A stretch of DNA of 64,000 nt from assembly GCF_013200955.2 (NCBI RefSeq), contig NZ_CP053697.2:2728001-2792000 (forward strand), given 5' to 3'. Shown here in pieces: positions 53,359 to 61,605 of this stretch (positions are counted from its first letter, which is position 1; every line of letters begins with the position of its first letter). Made by a program: the position numbers and the translations under genes. Source of the DNA: Pseudomonas campi. GTDB lineage: Bacteria; Pseudomonadota; Gammaproteobacteria; Pseudomonadales; Pseudomonadaceae. Under the pieces are notes generated by a model, which was given only the letters and a program-made list of their open reading frames with translations, ran no database searches and was not told where the DNA came from.

Positions 53359-55068
53359 CTAGCCGCGTGCCAATGGCGGAGTCCGCGGCGGCACCAACCG
53401 CTTCGAACCCGTCGCCTCGAACGCCGCCGCCAAACGCAGCAACGCCGAGTCGTCATAGGCACACCCGGCAAAGGTCAGCCCCACCGGCATGCCGATATCC
53501 GCCATCACCCCCATCGGCACGGTGACGGTGGGCACGCCCAGGTGGCGGATGGCCAGGTTGCCGTTGGCCACCCAGACGCCGTTGCTCCAGGCGATATCCG
53601 CCGAGGCCAGGTTCACGTCGGCGTCCGCCGGGCCGACGTCGGCCACTGTGGGGAACAGCACCGCGTCCAGTCCGAGGCCATCCATCCAGTCTTCCAGATC
53701 GATCTTGCGGGTCTGTTCCAGGCCGCGCAGGCCGTCGGGCAGCGTCGCGATCTCGTTCCAGTTTTTCAGGCCACGCTTGGCCATGTTCACGTATTCGTCC
53801 ATGCCGGCGGCCAGGTCGTCTTCGCGATTCGGCAGCGTGCCGGGGTCGTGGGGGAAGATCAGCGGGCCGTCGACATCGGCGAGCTTGTTCAGCTTCGGAT
53901 CGCCGTTGGCCCGCAGGAAGTCGTCGAACGCCCAGCCTGACAGCTCCCACAGCTCATCATGGAGGAACTCCTTGGACACCAGGCCGCGGTTGTACACGGT
54001 CGGCGCGCCGGGGCGATCGCCCTCGCAATTGGAGACCAGCGGGAAATCCACCTCTAGCACTTCGGCGCCAGCCGCTTCGAGGGCCTGGCGCGCCCGCTGC
54101 CACAGCTCGATCACCGTGGCGCGGGTATGAATGCGCTGGCCGGTCGGGCCGCCAATACCCGGCTTTTCGCTGGTGCCGGCCAGCTCATCCTGGTTGATAA
54201 ACATGCGCGGCACGCCGAAGCGCTTGCCCTTGAGGGCATCACGCGTGGCGGCGAGTTCCAGGTAGGAAGCCGGGCGCACCGCCGAAGCCTTGGGGATAGG
54301 CACCCAGGGCTGCAGGCGCCACAGGTCGCCACGAGTGTCGGGGTCGTCCGCCACCACCACGTCGAGCACTTCGAGCAGGTCGGCCATGGTCCGCGCGTAA
54401 GGCACCACCACGTCCATGGTGGGGGTCAGCGGCCAGTTGCCGCGCACCGAGATCACCCCGCGCGACGGTGTGTAGGCGCACAGGCCATTGTTCGAGGCCG
54501 GGCCACGGCCGCTCGACCAGGTTTCCTCGGCCAGGCCGAAGGCGGCATAGCTGGCCGCGGTGGCCGTGCCGGCGCCGTTGGACGAGCCCGAGGCGAAGGG
54601 CGCGGTGAGGTAGGCGGCGTTGTACGGGCTTTCCGCGCGACCATACACGCCGCGCTGCATGCCGCCGTTGGCCATGGGCGGCATGTTGGTCTTGCCCAGG
54701 CAGATGGCGCCGCCAGCGCGCAGGCGCTCGACGGTGAAGGCGTCGCGCTGGGCGACCAGATCCTTGAACGCCGGGCTGCCGGAGGCGGCCGTCAGGCCCT
54801 TGACCAGGTAGCTGTCCTTGGCCGTATAGGGGATGCCATCGAGCGGACTGAGGGTCTCGCCACGCGCGCGGCGGGCGTCGGAGGCTTGTGCCTCGGCCAG
54901 AGCCTCGGGGTTACGCACCACCACGGCATTCAGCGCGGTGGATGTGGCGGGGCCATCGTAAGCATCAATCCGCGCCAGATAGGCCTGGACCAGCTCGACG
55001 GCGCTGGTGCGGCCGGCTTCGAGCGCGGCGCGCAGGTCGGCGATGGACAGCTCGGTGACTTCGATCAT
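53359..55068 (-). CDS. Amidase-signature family protein
   Basis: A 569-residue amidase-signature hydrolase. The catalytic Lys lies in LDGIPYTAKDSYLVKG and the first Ser in FASGSSNGAGTATAASY. The usual nucleophile motif TGGSIR is replaced by EETWSSGRGPAS, so it belongs to a divergent branch, with a Ser still at or near the nucleophile position. A C-terminal GVPTVTVPMGVMADIGMPVG is typical of the family. No signal peptide is seen. It is divergent from the flavin reductase gene over a 225-base gap in which I see no other feature. Confidence 0.86.
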   Translation of the reverse strand: MIEVTELSIADLRAALEAGRTSAVELVQAYLARIDAYDGPATSTALNAVVVRNPEALAEAQASDARRARGETLSPLDGIPYTAKDSYLVKGLTAASGSPAFKDLVAQRDAFTVERLRAGGAICLGKTNMPPMANGGMQRGVYGRAESPYNAAYLTAPFASGSSNGAGTATAASYAAFGLAEETWSSGRGPASNNGLCAYTPSRGVISVRGNWPLTPTMDVVVPYARTMADLLEVLDVVVADDPDTRGDLWRLQPWVPIPKASAVRPASYLELAATRDALKGKRFGVPRMFINQDELAGTSEKPGIGGPTGQRIHTRATVIELWQRARQALEAAGAEVLEVDFPLVSNCEGDRPGAPTVYNRGLVSKEFLHDELWELSGWAFDDFLRANGDPKLNKLADVDGPLIFPHDPGTLPNREDDLAAGMDEYVNMAKRGLKNWNEIATLPDGLRGLEQTRKIDLEDWMDGLGLDAVLFPTVADVGPADADVNLASADIAWSNGVWVANGNLAIRHLGVPTVTVPMGVMADIGMPVGLTFAGCAYDDSALLRLAAAFEATGSKRLVPPRTPPLARG

Positions 55069-55293
55069 GCGCTCACCGCCGCCACAGGCTGGCTGACTGG
55101 ATGTTTACGGCTGGTCTCAGGATGGATGCTCATAGCGGTTCTCGTTGCACGGCATTACGCGATAGGGTTAGCCACTCTATTTAGCACCAAGTGCGCTGCA
55201 GAAAAATCGCAACGGCGACATCTGCACCCGCACCGGCGACCAGCCACCCGCAGTTGCCTGCCGCCTCCCCCAATTCTGTCATCAGGAGCCCTC

Positions 55294-55863
55294 ATGCATC
55301 CCCACCTCGCCACCGTCGATCTGGCCAAGGCCTACCGCCTGCTCAACCACGGCCCCACCGTGCTGGTCTCGGCCCGCCACGCCGGTGTGGACAACGTGAT
55401 GGCGGCAGCCTGGGCCTGTGTGCTGGACTTTGCTCCGCCCAAGCTGACCGTGGTGCTGGACAAGGCCACCCGCACCCGCGAGCTGATCGAGCACAGCGGC
55501 CGTTTCGTCATCCAGGTGCCGACGGCGGCGCAGCTGCAACTGACCGAGCAGGTCGGCAACCACAGCCTCAAGGATGAGCCGGACAAGCTGGCCAAGGCCG
55601 GCGTGCAGCTGTTCGAGCAGGCCGGCCACGACATGCCCTTCGTCGCCGGTTGCTCGGCCTGGCTGGCCTGCGAGCTGATCGCCGAGCCGCACAACCAGAA
55701 CACCTACGACCTGTTTATCGGCGAGGTGGTCGGTGCCTGGGCCGATGATCGGGTGTTCAACAACGGCCGCTGGCACTTCGAAGACGCCGACCCGGCCTGG
55801 CGCAGCCTGCACCATGTGGCCGGCGGGCACTTCTATGCCATCGGCGAGGCGCTCAAGGCCTAA
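55294..55863 (+). CDS. Flavin reductase-like FMN-binding protein
   Basis: A 189-residue split-barrel flavin-binding protein. The opening RLLNHGPTVLVSARHAGVDN and FAPPKLTVVLDKATRTRELIE, plus the PFVAGCSAWLACELI strand and YDLFIGEVVGAWAD, match the flavin reductase-like domain. It may reduce FMN for a monooxygenase or act as an oxidoreductase. CAGGAGCC precedes the ATG. Its stop codon (TAA) touches the left end of a MITE-like element. Confidence 0.86.
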   Translation: MHPHLATVDLAKAYRLLNHGPTVLVSARHAGVDNVMAAAWACVLDFAPPKLTVVLDKATRTRELIEHSGRFVIQVPTAAQLQLTEQVGNHSLKDEPDKLAKAGVQLFEQAGHDMPFVAGCSAWLACELIAEPHNQNTYDLFIGEVVGAWADDRVFNNGRWHFEDADPAWRSLHHVAGGHFYAIGEALKA

Positions 55864-55980
55864 GAACCTGTTCCGGATCTTTTGGCATCGCCATAACGGC
55901 GTGCAGGGAAGGTGCGGTGCGCTTTTGCCCCTTCGCCCGTTCACGGGAAAGGGGCGTTTCCGCGATCCGAAACAGGTTCT
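55863..55980. mobile_element. Short MITE-like element between converging genes
   Basis: A 118-base element with terminal inverted repeats 55863-55879 and 55964-55980 that match at 16 of 17 positions, beginning AGAACCTGTTCCGG and ending CCGAAACAGGTTCT. Inside, CCCCTTCGCCCGTTCACGGG and a following GGGGCG add a second hairpin. The outer AGAACCT(G/C)TT is shared with the 199-base element at 10486. It spans the whole gap between two converging genes and completes the stop codon of each. Confidence 0.62.
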
Positions 55981-56833
55981 AAGCCGCGCCCTCACTCTCG
56001 ACGAACGTCGCCAGGTATCTGGCACAGACCTGCGGATACTGCAGGTGTGGGCCATGGCCGGAACTGGGCAACGTCAGCAGGTGCAGGGTCGGCAGCACAC
56101 CACTGAGCGCATGCCAGCTCTCCACTGGGAAGACGATGTCGTGGCTGCCGCCAATATGCAGTACGGGAATCCGCGTGCGTTTGAGCGCATCGAGCAGCGG
56201 CGGCACCGGCAACGCCGGGTTGCGCGGCCCCTCGCCCAGTTGCTGGCCCGCCCACTCGTAGGGCACCGGCGGGCACTGGCCCTGGCGGCGCGAGGCGATG
56301 CGCTCGGCCGAGCGCGCGGCGGCAGCGCGGCTGTCGTCGGAGAGCGGCTCGAAGAACAGGTGGACGAAGTCCTCGAAGTCGTTATCGCGCCGCGCCAGTT
56401 GGTAGAACAGTGCCTCACCAGTGCGCACCAGCTCGCCGGGCGGGGTGGTGCCGAACAGCACCAGGTGGCTGAGCAGCTGCGGCGCCTGCAGGAACACCAA
56501 CTGGGCGGCGATGCCGCCGAGCGACCAGCCGCCGAGCACCACTCGCTGCAGACCCAGCGCGCCGATCAGGTCGAGCGCATCGCGCGCCAGGCGCGCCGGG
56601 TCGTAGCTACGCTCGCCGCCGGACAGACCCAGGCCGCTGTAGTCGAACACATGCACCTTGAATCCCTGCTCGGCCAGCGCATCAAGGAACAGCGGATCCC
56701 AGGAATCCATGGTGCCGCGAAAGCGCACGCACAGCAGCAACGGCCGCCCCTCGCCGATCACCCGATAGGCCAGGCGGCGGCCATTGCACTCGACGAACTG
56801 GTTGGGTACCTCATGGGCGGGCTGGTGCGACAT
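55979..56833 (-). CDS. Alpha/beta hydrolase
   Basis: A 284-residue alpha/beta-fold hydrolase. The nucleophile elbow is VVLGGWSLGGIAAQL, the Asp is in LHIGGSHDIVFP, and the His in PSSGHGPHLQYP. The oxyanion strand RPLLLCVRFRGTMDSWDP is slightly unusual. The substrate is unknown. It is immediately downstream of the AbiE pair in the same direction (56 bases), though no functional link is implied. Its TAG stop lies at the right end of the MITE-like element. Confidence 0.88.
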   Translation of the reverse strand: MSHQPAHEVPNQFVECNGRRLAYRVIGEGRPLLLCVRFRGTMDSWDPLFLDALAEQGFKVHVFDYSGLGLSGGERSYDPARLARDALDLIGALGLQRVVLGGWSLGGIAAQLVFLQAPQLLSHLVLFGTTPPGELVRTGEALFYQLARRDNDFEDFVHLFFEPLSDDSRAAAARSAERIASRRQGQCPPVPYEWAGQQLGEGPRNPALPVPPLLDALKRTRIPVLHIGGSHDIVFPVESWHALSGVLPTLHLLTLPSSGHGPHLQYPQVCARYLATFVESEGAA

Positions 56834-56889
56834 GGCCTGGCTCCTGCGCTGATCGGATGGACGAACAACGAAGAGCGTAGTCGGCGCGA

Positions 56890-57789
56890 CTACATCAGGA
56901 ATTCACCCGTCCGTGCCGCCCCTCCACCCAGTTGAACCTCGACTCGGCGCATCAGCGCAGGAATCTCGCTCGCCAGATAGCCCCAGAACCTGTCGTTGTT
57001 CACCGTCTCGGCGACGATCCGTGACGGCAGGAAGCGCTGCATCTCCGTGCGAAAATCCTGCTTCACCTGGGGATCGGAGGTAATGGAGGCCTCGCGCTCG
57101 GCGAGCTTACGTAAAAATTCCTGGGCGTCTACCCGGTGATCGGCAAGCTTGCTCGGCAGCAGCTCCAGCGCGGGCTCTACTCCCTGTTGCTTGAGCCATA
57201 GCAAATCCCAGAGATCGCGGTTCTTGATCCGCCCACGGCGCAGGGCGAAGGCCAGAATCTTGTCGACATAGATCTCCTCCAGCGCCTCGGCATTGAGGAT
57301 CAGGCCCTGGGTGCCCATCTCCACGCCATAGGGGTTGAGCAGGGTCTTCGGCGTGCTCATATGAGTGGGAATGGCGCAGACATCAATATTGATGCGTTGG
57401 GCTGGCAGATGCCGGGCCTCGGGGCGGGTCTGGATCTTCAGCTTCCAGGTGTCGACAGTGCCGGACTCCTTGCTCGGCTCGCTGACGTCCACCTGCAGGC
57501 CGTACTTGGTCTGCAACCTGTCGATCAGGGTGCTCTTAAGCTGGGCCAGGTCGTCGCGGTGGAAATCGGCACCACCGGTAAAGTCCAGATCTTCGCTCAG
57601 GCGGTTGGAGCCGTAGCAGGCGCGCAGGCAGGTGCCGCCGATAAAGCAGAGCCTCTCCAGCAGTCCAGCTTCACCCAGCGCCAGCAGGATGTCGTGGTGC
57701 AGGAGTTCCTTTTCCACCACGACGCGCAGGCTCGCCAAGTCCGCATTATGGGCAAGGGCCTGGTCTACCAGCCGGTCAAACAAGCTCAT
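56890..57789 (-). CDS. AbiEii-type nucleotidyltransferase toxin
   Basis: The toxin of a type IV toxin-antitoxin / abortive infection system of the AbiE class. The 299-residue protein has the nucleotidyltransferase signature CFIGGTCLRACYGSNRLSED followed by LDF (GG, then ExDxD-type metal ligands). Further on are IDVCAIP and EIYVDKILAFALRRGRIKNR with the conserved DK and NRD, matching AbiEii/AbiGii. Family members modify tRNA ends or other targets with nucleotides. Its start overlaps the end of the antitoxin gene by 14 bases, the standard AbiE arrangement. Confidence 0.88.
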   Translation of the reverse strand: MSLFDRLVDQALAHNADLASLRVVVEKELLHHDILLALGEAGLLERLCFIGGTCLRACYGSNRLSEDLDFTGGADFHRDDLAQLKSTLIDRLQTKYGLQVDVSEPSKESGTVDTWKLKIQTRPEARHLPAQRINIDVCAIPTHMSTPKTLLNPYGVEMGTQGLILNAEALEEIYVDKILAFALRRGRIKNRDLWDLLWLKQQGVEPALELLPSKLADHRVDAQEFLRKLAEREASITSDPQVKQDFRTEMQRFLPSRIVAETVNNDRFWGYLASEIPALMRRVEVQLGGGAARTGEFLM

Positions 57790-58351
57790 GGACGGCGCTC
57801 CAGTCGATCAGTTCGAGATTGCGTTTCGCCACTTTCATATCACGCAACGCCAGGGGCGGCTGGGCTCGCCACAGGTGACAGCGCTGGTCGTAGTCGAGCT
57901 GGGCGGCCAGGTTCTGCGGTTTCTGCCGGGTATGCACGAACTCGATGGTGCCCCAACGGCCGCACGCAATCCGACTGCTGCGCCCCGAGGACATGAGCGT
58001 GATCCAGTTCAGCGGGATCTGCGAAATGACCCCGGCATCGCTGAGCGCCGTTTCCAGGCTGATGTAGTTGAACTCCTGCGCACGCAGGCGCGCGGCGGCA
58101 TGAAACAGCAGCAGCCCGGTGCTGGGCTTGGCCGGTCGATACAGGTAAAGGCCGCGACAGACGCGCTCCAGCTGCCCCTCCTTGGCCGCTCGGCTGAGCA
58201 GGGCGCGATAGGCCTCGACTGAGATATCCGGCACCAGGGCGCGAATGTCCACGGGGGTAAACAGGTAGCGCTCCGCGGATGCCAGCGCGTCCAGGCCAGC
58301 GTACAAGCGGCGGATAGGCTGGGTGAGTGGGCGATGGGGTTGCATGCGCAT
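57776..58351 (-). CDS. AbiEi-family antitoxin and transcriptional regulator
   Basis: The cognate type IV antitoxin. The 191-residue protein has an N-terminal winged helix (about 15-75: YLFTPVDIRALVPDISVEAY, then GQLERVCRGLYLYRP) and a C-terminal AbiEi domain with YISLETALSDAGVISQIP and MKVAKRNLELIDWSAV. By family it represses its own operon by binding inverted repeats, and a matching 15-base perfect repeat lies upstream at 58404-58450. ATGs at 58351 and 58345 are both possible; the GAG upstream is better spaced for the second. Confidence 0.85.
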   Translation of the reverse strand: MRMQPHRPLTQPIRRLYAGLDALASAERYLFTPVDIRALVPDISVEAYRALLSRAAKEGQLERVCRGLYLYRPAKPSTGLLLFHAAARLRAQEFNYISLETALSDAGVISQIPLNWITLMSSGRSSRIACGRWGTIEFVHTRQKPQNLAAQLDYDQRCHLWRAQPPLALRDMKVAKRNLELIDWSAVHELV

Positions 58352-58403
58352 GGCTCAACGGAAAGTAACGGTAACTGTCACTTAAGGTAGACCCGGCCAG
58401 CCG

Positions 58404-58450
58404 TTATCTCAACAGAAAATTACGCAAAGCATCACTTTCTGTTGAGATAA
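58404..58450. promoter_or_regulatory. Perfect inverted repeat, likely AbiEi operator
   Basis: Arms TTATCTCAACAGAAA (58404-58418) and its exact complement (58436-58450) are 17 bases apart, upstream of abiEi. A third, diverged half-site CTCAACGGAAAGTAAC lies at 58354-58369, right at the start codon, matching the extended left arm at 13 of 16 positions. There is no T run, so a terminator for cobJ is less likely than an operator. Confidence 0.68.
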
Positions 58451-58473
58451 AAGCTCGAACTGGCTGCCCGTGC

Positions 58474-60129
58474 CTAGCTTTGCGGATACCAGCGCGGCGT
58501 ATACACCCACTCCCCGCCACCCGCGCGCGGGAAGCGGCGGGTCTGGCTGGAGCCGATGATCACCAAGGTGCGCATGTCCACCAGCTCCGGCGTCAGCTCA
58601 CCGAGAGTGAGCATGCGCAGCGCCTCCGCCGGGCGGCCGATGTCGCGGCCGAGTACCACCAGGGTTTGCGGCGTGCGGTACTGGCGAACGATGTCGAGGG
58701 CGCGACCGAGCTGCCAGGGGCGCGCGCGGGAGATCGGGTTGTAGAAGGCCATGGCCAGGTCGGCGGCGGCGGCGTGGTCCAGGCGCTTTTCGATCATCGC
58801 CCAGGGCTTGAGGTTGTCCGACAGCGACAGCATGCAGAAGTCGTGGCCCAGCGGCGCGCCGGCCTTGGCCGCGGTGGCCAGGGCGGCGGAGATGCCCGGT
58901 AGCACCTCCAGTTCCACCGCCTGCCAGGCCGCATCGCTGCAGACCTCCAGCGCTTCGAGCACGGCGGCGGCCATGGCGAACACGCCGGGGTCGCCGGACG
59001 ACACCATCACCACGCGCCGCCCCTGGGCAGCCAGCTGGAAGGCATGGGCGGCGCGCTGCAGTTCCTCGCGGTTGTCGCTGGCGTGCAGCAGCTGCTCGGC
59101 ACGGAACGGCCCGGCCATAGTCACGTAGGTCTCGTAGCCGAGTACGTCCTCGGCCTGGTCCAGCGCCTGGCGCACGGCCGGGGCCATCAGCTCGGCGCAA
59201 CCGGGACCGAGGCCGATCACGCTGAGGCGACCGCGCGGCCGGCCGGTTTGCGCGGCGGCTTCCGGGCTGGCGGCCAGATGCAGGCTGATGCCCGCTTGGT
59301 CATGCACAGCAGCGGGCAAGCTGGTTGCCGTATCGATAAAGCGCAGCGGCACGCCCAGCTCGGCGGCGGCGGCCAGCTGTGGCTGGGCCATGGCGGCTGC
59401 ATCGACCAGCAGCGCGGCCAGCGCCGCCTCGGCCAGGCCGGCCTGCTGCAGGGCGGTGCGCACGGTGCAGGGCAGATCGCCGTCCAGCGCACTGCAACGG
59501 GCCAGAACCAGGCGCGGGTGGATCAGCAGCACGCCGCCCTGCTCCGTCCGCTGCGGGCTGATGCGGATGCAGCGGCTGGCCTGCGCATCCAGCGGCAGGT
59601 TCGCCGCCTGCAGCCAGGGCGCATGGCCATCGATGTGCAGCGACTCGCCGCCGAGCAGGTCGCTGACCAGGCGCTTGCCCTGCTCCAGGTCGGCCAGCAC
59701 GTAGCCTTCTGGCGGGTTGAGCACACAGGTGCCGAAGCGCAGCTCGCCGCTGGTGGTGATGGCCGGCGCCACGGCCAGCAGCGCGGCGATCTCGCGGGCC
59801 AAAATATTCACTCCGCTGAGCCCGCCGAGCAGCGGCACCACGGCGCTGCCGTCCTCGGCCACGGCCAGCACCGGCGGCTCGGCACCCTTTTCCGCCAAAA
59901 GCGGAGCCAGGCTGCGGATAACGATGCCGGCGGCGCACAGGGCGATGATCGGCGTGCCGGCGCGGTAAAGCCCGCGCAGGGTGGCGCCGAAGTCGTCATA
60001 GGGCTGCTCGACGCCCCCCACCCGCTCGCGCAGGCCGTGGATCGCGGCCTGCGGGTAGAGGCTCTGCAGGCGGCGGGCGATGGCCAGGGCAGAGGCGCCG
60101 AGAATGACGATGGCCGGGGATGGGTGCAT
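58474..60129 (-). CDS. cobJ: CbiG-like/CobJ fusion, precorrin-3B C17-methyltransferase
   Basis: It methylates C17 with ring contraction of precorrin-3B to precorrin-4. Residues 1 to about 290 are a CbiG-like region (LRGLYRAGTPIIALCAAGIV, GGLSGVNILAREIA). The methylase domain runs from about 300 (GRLSVIGLGPGCAELM, VMVSSGDPGVFAMAA, LEVLPGISAALATAAKAG) to 551. Such fusions are usual in Pseudomonas. The ATG at 60129 has GGAAC six bases upstream; an ATG at 60141 would add four residues. It is the last gene of cobG-cobH-cobI-cobJ, with a REPIN in the gap after cobI. Confidence 0.93.
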   Translation of the reverse strand: MHPSPAIVILGASALAIARRLQSLYPQAAIHGLRERVGGVEQPYDDFGATLRGLYRAGTPIIALCAAGIVIRSLAPLLAEKGAEPPVLAVAEDGSAVVPLLGGLSGVNILAREIAALLAVAPAITTSGELRFGTCVLNPPEGYVLADLEQGKRLVSDLLGGESLHIDGHAPWLQAANLPLDAQASRCIRISPQRTEQGGVLLIHPRLVLARCSALDGDLPCTVRTALQQAGLAEAALAALLVDAAAMAQPQLAAAAELGVPLRFIDTATSLPAAVHDQAGISLHLAASPEAAAQTGRPRGRLSVIGLGPGCAELMAPAVRQALDQAEDVLGYETYVTMAGPFRAEQLLHASDNREELQRAAHAFQLAAQGRRVVMVSSGDPGVFAMAAAVLEALEVCSDAAWQAVELEVLPGISAALATAAKAGAPLGHDFCMLSLSDNLKPWAMIEKRLDHAAAADLAMAFYNPISRARPWQLGRALDIVRQYRTPQTLVVLGRDIGRPAEALRMLTLGELTPELVDMRTLVIIGSSQTRRFPRAGGGEWVYTPRWYPQS

Positions 60130-60162
60130 GGCTTGTTCCATTGTGCTGGCATTGCGTGGCGG

Positions 60163-60216
60163 GTAGCCCGGATGCAATCCGGGAGCGCGGTTATCCCCGG
60201 ATTGCATCCGGGCTAC
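60163..60216. repeat. REPIN-like repeat, GTAGCCCGGATG family, copy 4
   Basis: Perfect inverted 21-base arms at 60163-60183 and 60196-60216 with a 12-base spacer. It fills most of the gap between cobI and cobJ inside the operon. Confidence 0.92.
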
Positions 60217-60232
60217 GACGAGGAGTGGCGGT

Positions 60233-60979
60233 TCAGCCGCGCCATTTCTCGCCTGGCACCAGGATCATCGAGAAATACGGCGAGGACATCGGCTCCACTT
60301 CATCCAGCGGCACGATGCGCTGGTTGCCCATGGTCGCCCGCTCGACGTAGTGCGCACGCCGATCCAGGCCCAGCTCGCGCAGCACCCGGCGCACCTTGTC
60401 GAAGTTGCGCCCGAGCTTCATCACCACGGCGGCTTCGGCGTCCTGCAGGCGGCGCTTGAGTTCGTCTTCGGGCAGCACGCCGGAGAGCACGCTCAAGGAT
60501 TGGTTGCGGTACACCAGCGGGGTGCCGAGCACCGAGGCGCAGCCGAGCATGGAGCACACGCCGGGCACCACCTCGACCTGGTAGTGCGCGCCCAGGCGGT
60601 CGTGCAGATACATGTAGGAGCCGTAGAAGAACGGGTCGCCCTCGCAGATCACCGCCACGTCGCGGCCGGCGTCCAGGTGCCGGGCGATCTGCACCGCGCA
60701 GGTGTCGTAGAAGTCGCTGATCACCGCCTCGTAACTCAGCGGCGGTTCGAGCTTCTCGGTGGTCACCGGGTAGACCAGCGGCAGGCGCTGCTGGGCCTCA
60801 GCCAGATGCGCCTCGATGATGCCGAAGGCGTTGCCGCCCTGGCCTTTATTCGCCTTGGCCTTGGCCACGAAGTAGCCAACCACCGGCGCCGACTGCAACA
60901 GGCGCAGGGCCTTGAGGGTGATCAGCTCCGGGTCGCCGGGGCCAACGCCGAGGCCGAGCAGACGTCCTTTGCCCGTCAT
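60233..60979 (-). CDS. cobI: Precorrin-2 C20-methyltransferase
   Basis: It methylates C20 of precorrin-2 to precorrin-3A, the entry to the corrin branch. The 248-residue tetrapyrrole methylase has [20 protein letters not shown] at the start, [20 protein letters not shown], and [20 protein letters not shown]. The ATG at 60979 overlaps the cobH stop by one base and has GGTGGAG upstream. A repeat-filled gap of about 100 bases separates it from cobJ. Confidence 0.95.
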   Translation of the reverse strand: MTGKGRLLGLGVGPGDPELITLKALRLLQSAPVVGYFVAKAKANKGQGGNAFGIIEAHLAEAQQRLPLVYPVTTEKLEPPLSYEAVISDFYDTCAVQIARHLDAGRDVAVICEGDPFFYGSYMYLHDRLGAHYQVEVVPGVCSMLGCASVLGTPLVYRNQSLSVLSGVLPEDELKRRLQDAEAAVVMKLGRNFDKVRRVLRELGLDRRAHYVERATMGNQRIVPLDEVEPMSSPYFSMILVPGEKWRG

Positions 60980-61605
60980 CACTCCACCTCCGTGGCCAGG
61001 GCGTTGACCGCCGCGGCGGCCATGGCGCTGCCACCACGGCGGCCGCGCACTATCACGTAAGGCACGCCGCGGCTGTCGGCGGCGAGCATGTCCTTGGACT
61101 CCGCCGCGCCGATAAAGCCCACCGGCATGCCGAGGATCAGCGCCGGTTTTGGCGCGCCGGCGTCGAGCATTTCCAGCAGGTAGAACAGCGCGGTCGGCGC
61201 GTTGCCGATCACCACCACGCTGCCTTCCAGGTGTTCGCGCCAGCGCTCCAAGGCCACCGCCGAGCGGGTGTTACCCAGCTCGCGAGCCAGCTCCACCACG
61301 CCGGCATCGTGCAGGGTGCATAGCACCGGGTTGCCCGCCGGCAGGCGCGCACGGGTGATGCCCTCGGCGACCATGCGCGCATCGCAGAGGATCGGCGCGC
61401 CCTTGGCCAGCGCAGCACGCCCGGCGGCACCGGCACCCGGCGAGAAGCGCAGATCCTGCACCACGTCGACCATGCCGCAGGCGTGGATCAGGCGCACGGC
61501 GAGTTTTTCCAGGTCGGCCGGGATGGCCGACAGGTCGGCCTCGGCGCGGATGGTGGCGAAGGACTGGCGGTAGATTTCCTGTCCGTCGCGGATGTAATCG
61601 ATCAT
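60979..61605 (-). CDS. cobH: Precorrin-8X methylmutase
   Basis: It moves the methyl group from C11 to C12 of precorrin-8X, giving hydrogenobyrinic acid. The 208-residue protein opens [20 protein letters not shown] and has [16 protein letters not shown] with the catalytic His, plus [17 protein letters not shown] and [16 protein letters not shown], all CobH signatures. It overlaps cobG by four bases (ATGA) and cobI by one. Confidence 0.96.
   Translation of the reverse strand: MIDYIRDGQEIYRQSFATIRAEADLSAIPADLEKLAVRLIHACGMVDVVQDLRFSPGAGAAGRAALAKGAPILCDARMVAEGITRARLPAGNPVLCTLHDAGVVELARELGNTRSAVALERWREHLEGSVVVIGNAPTALFYLLEMLDAGAPKPALILGMPVGFIGAAESKDMLAADSRGVPYVIVRGRRGGSAMAAAAVNALATEVE

Noticed and set aside
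54127..55863. A 578-codon open frame on the plus strand that would fuse upstream sequence to the flavin reductase
   Set aside because: The first two thirds are antisense to the amidase and look noncoding. A clear ribosome binding site and family start lie at 55294.
58404..58450. Terminator for cobJ
   Set aside because: The stem has AT-rich outer ends, a 17-base loop and no T run on the cobJ-downstream side. It sits where an abiE operator is expected.
16084..60216. CRISPR array
   Set aside because: The repeated units are inverted pairs scattered kilobases apart, with no regular spacers and no cas genes.
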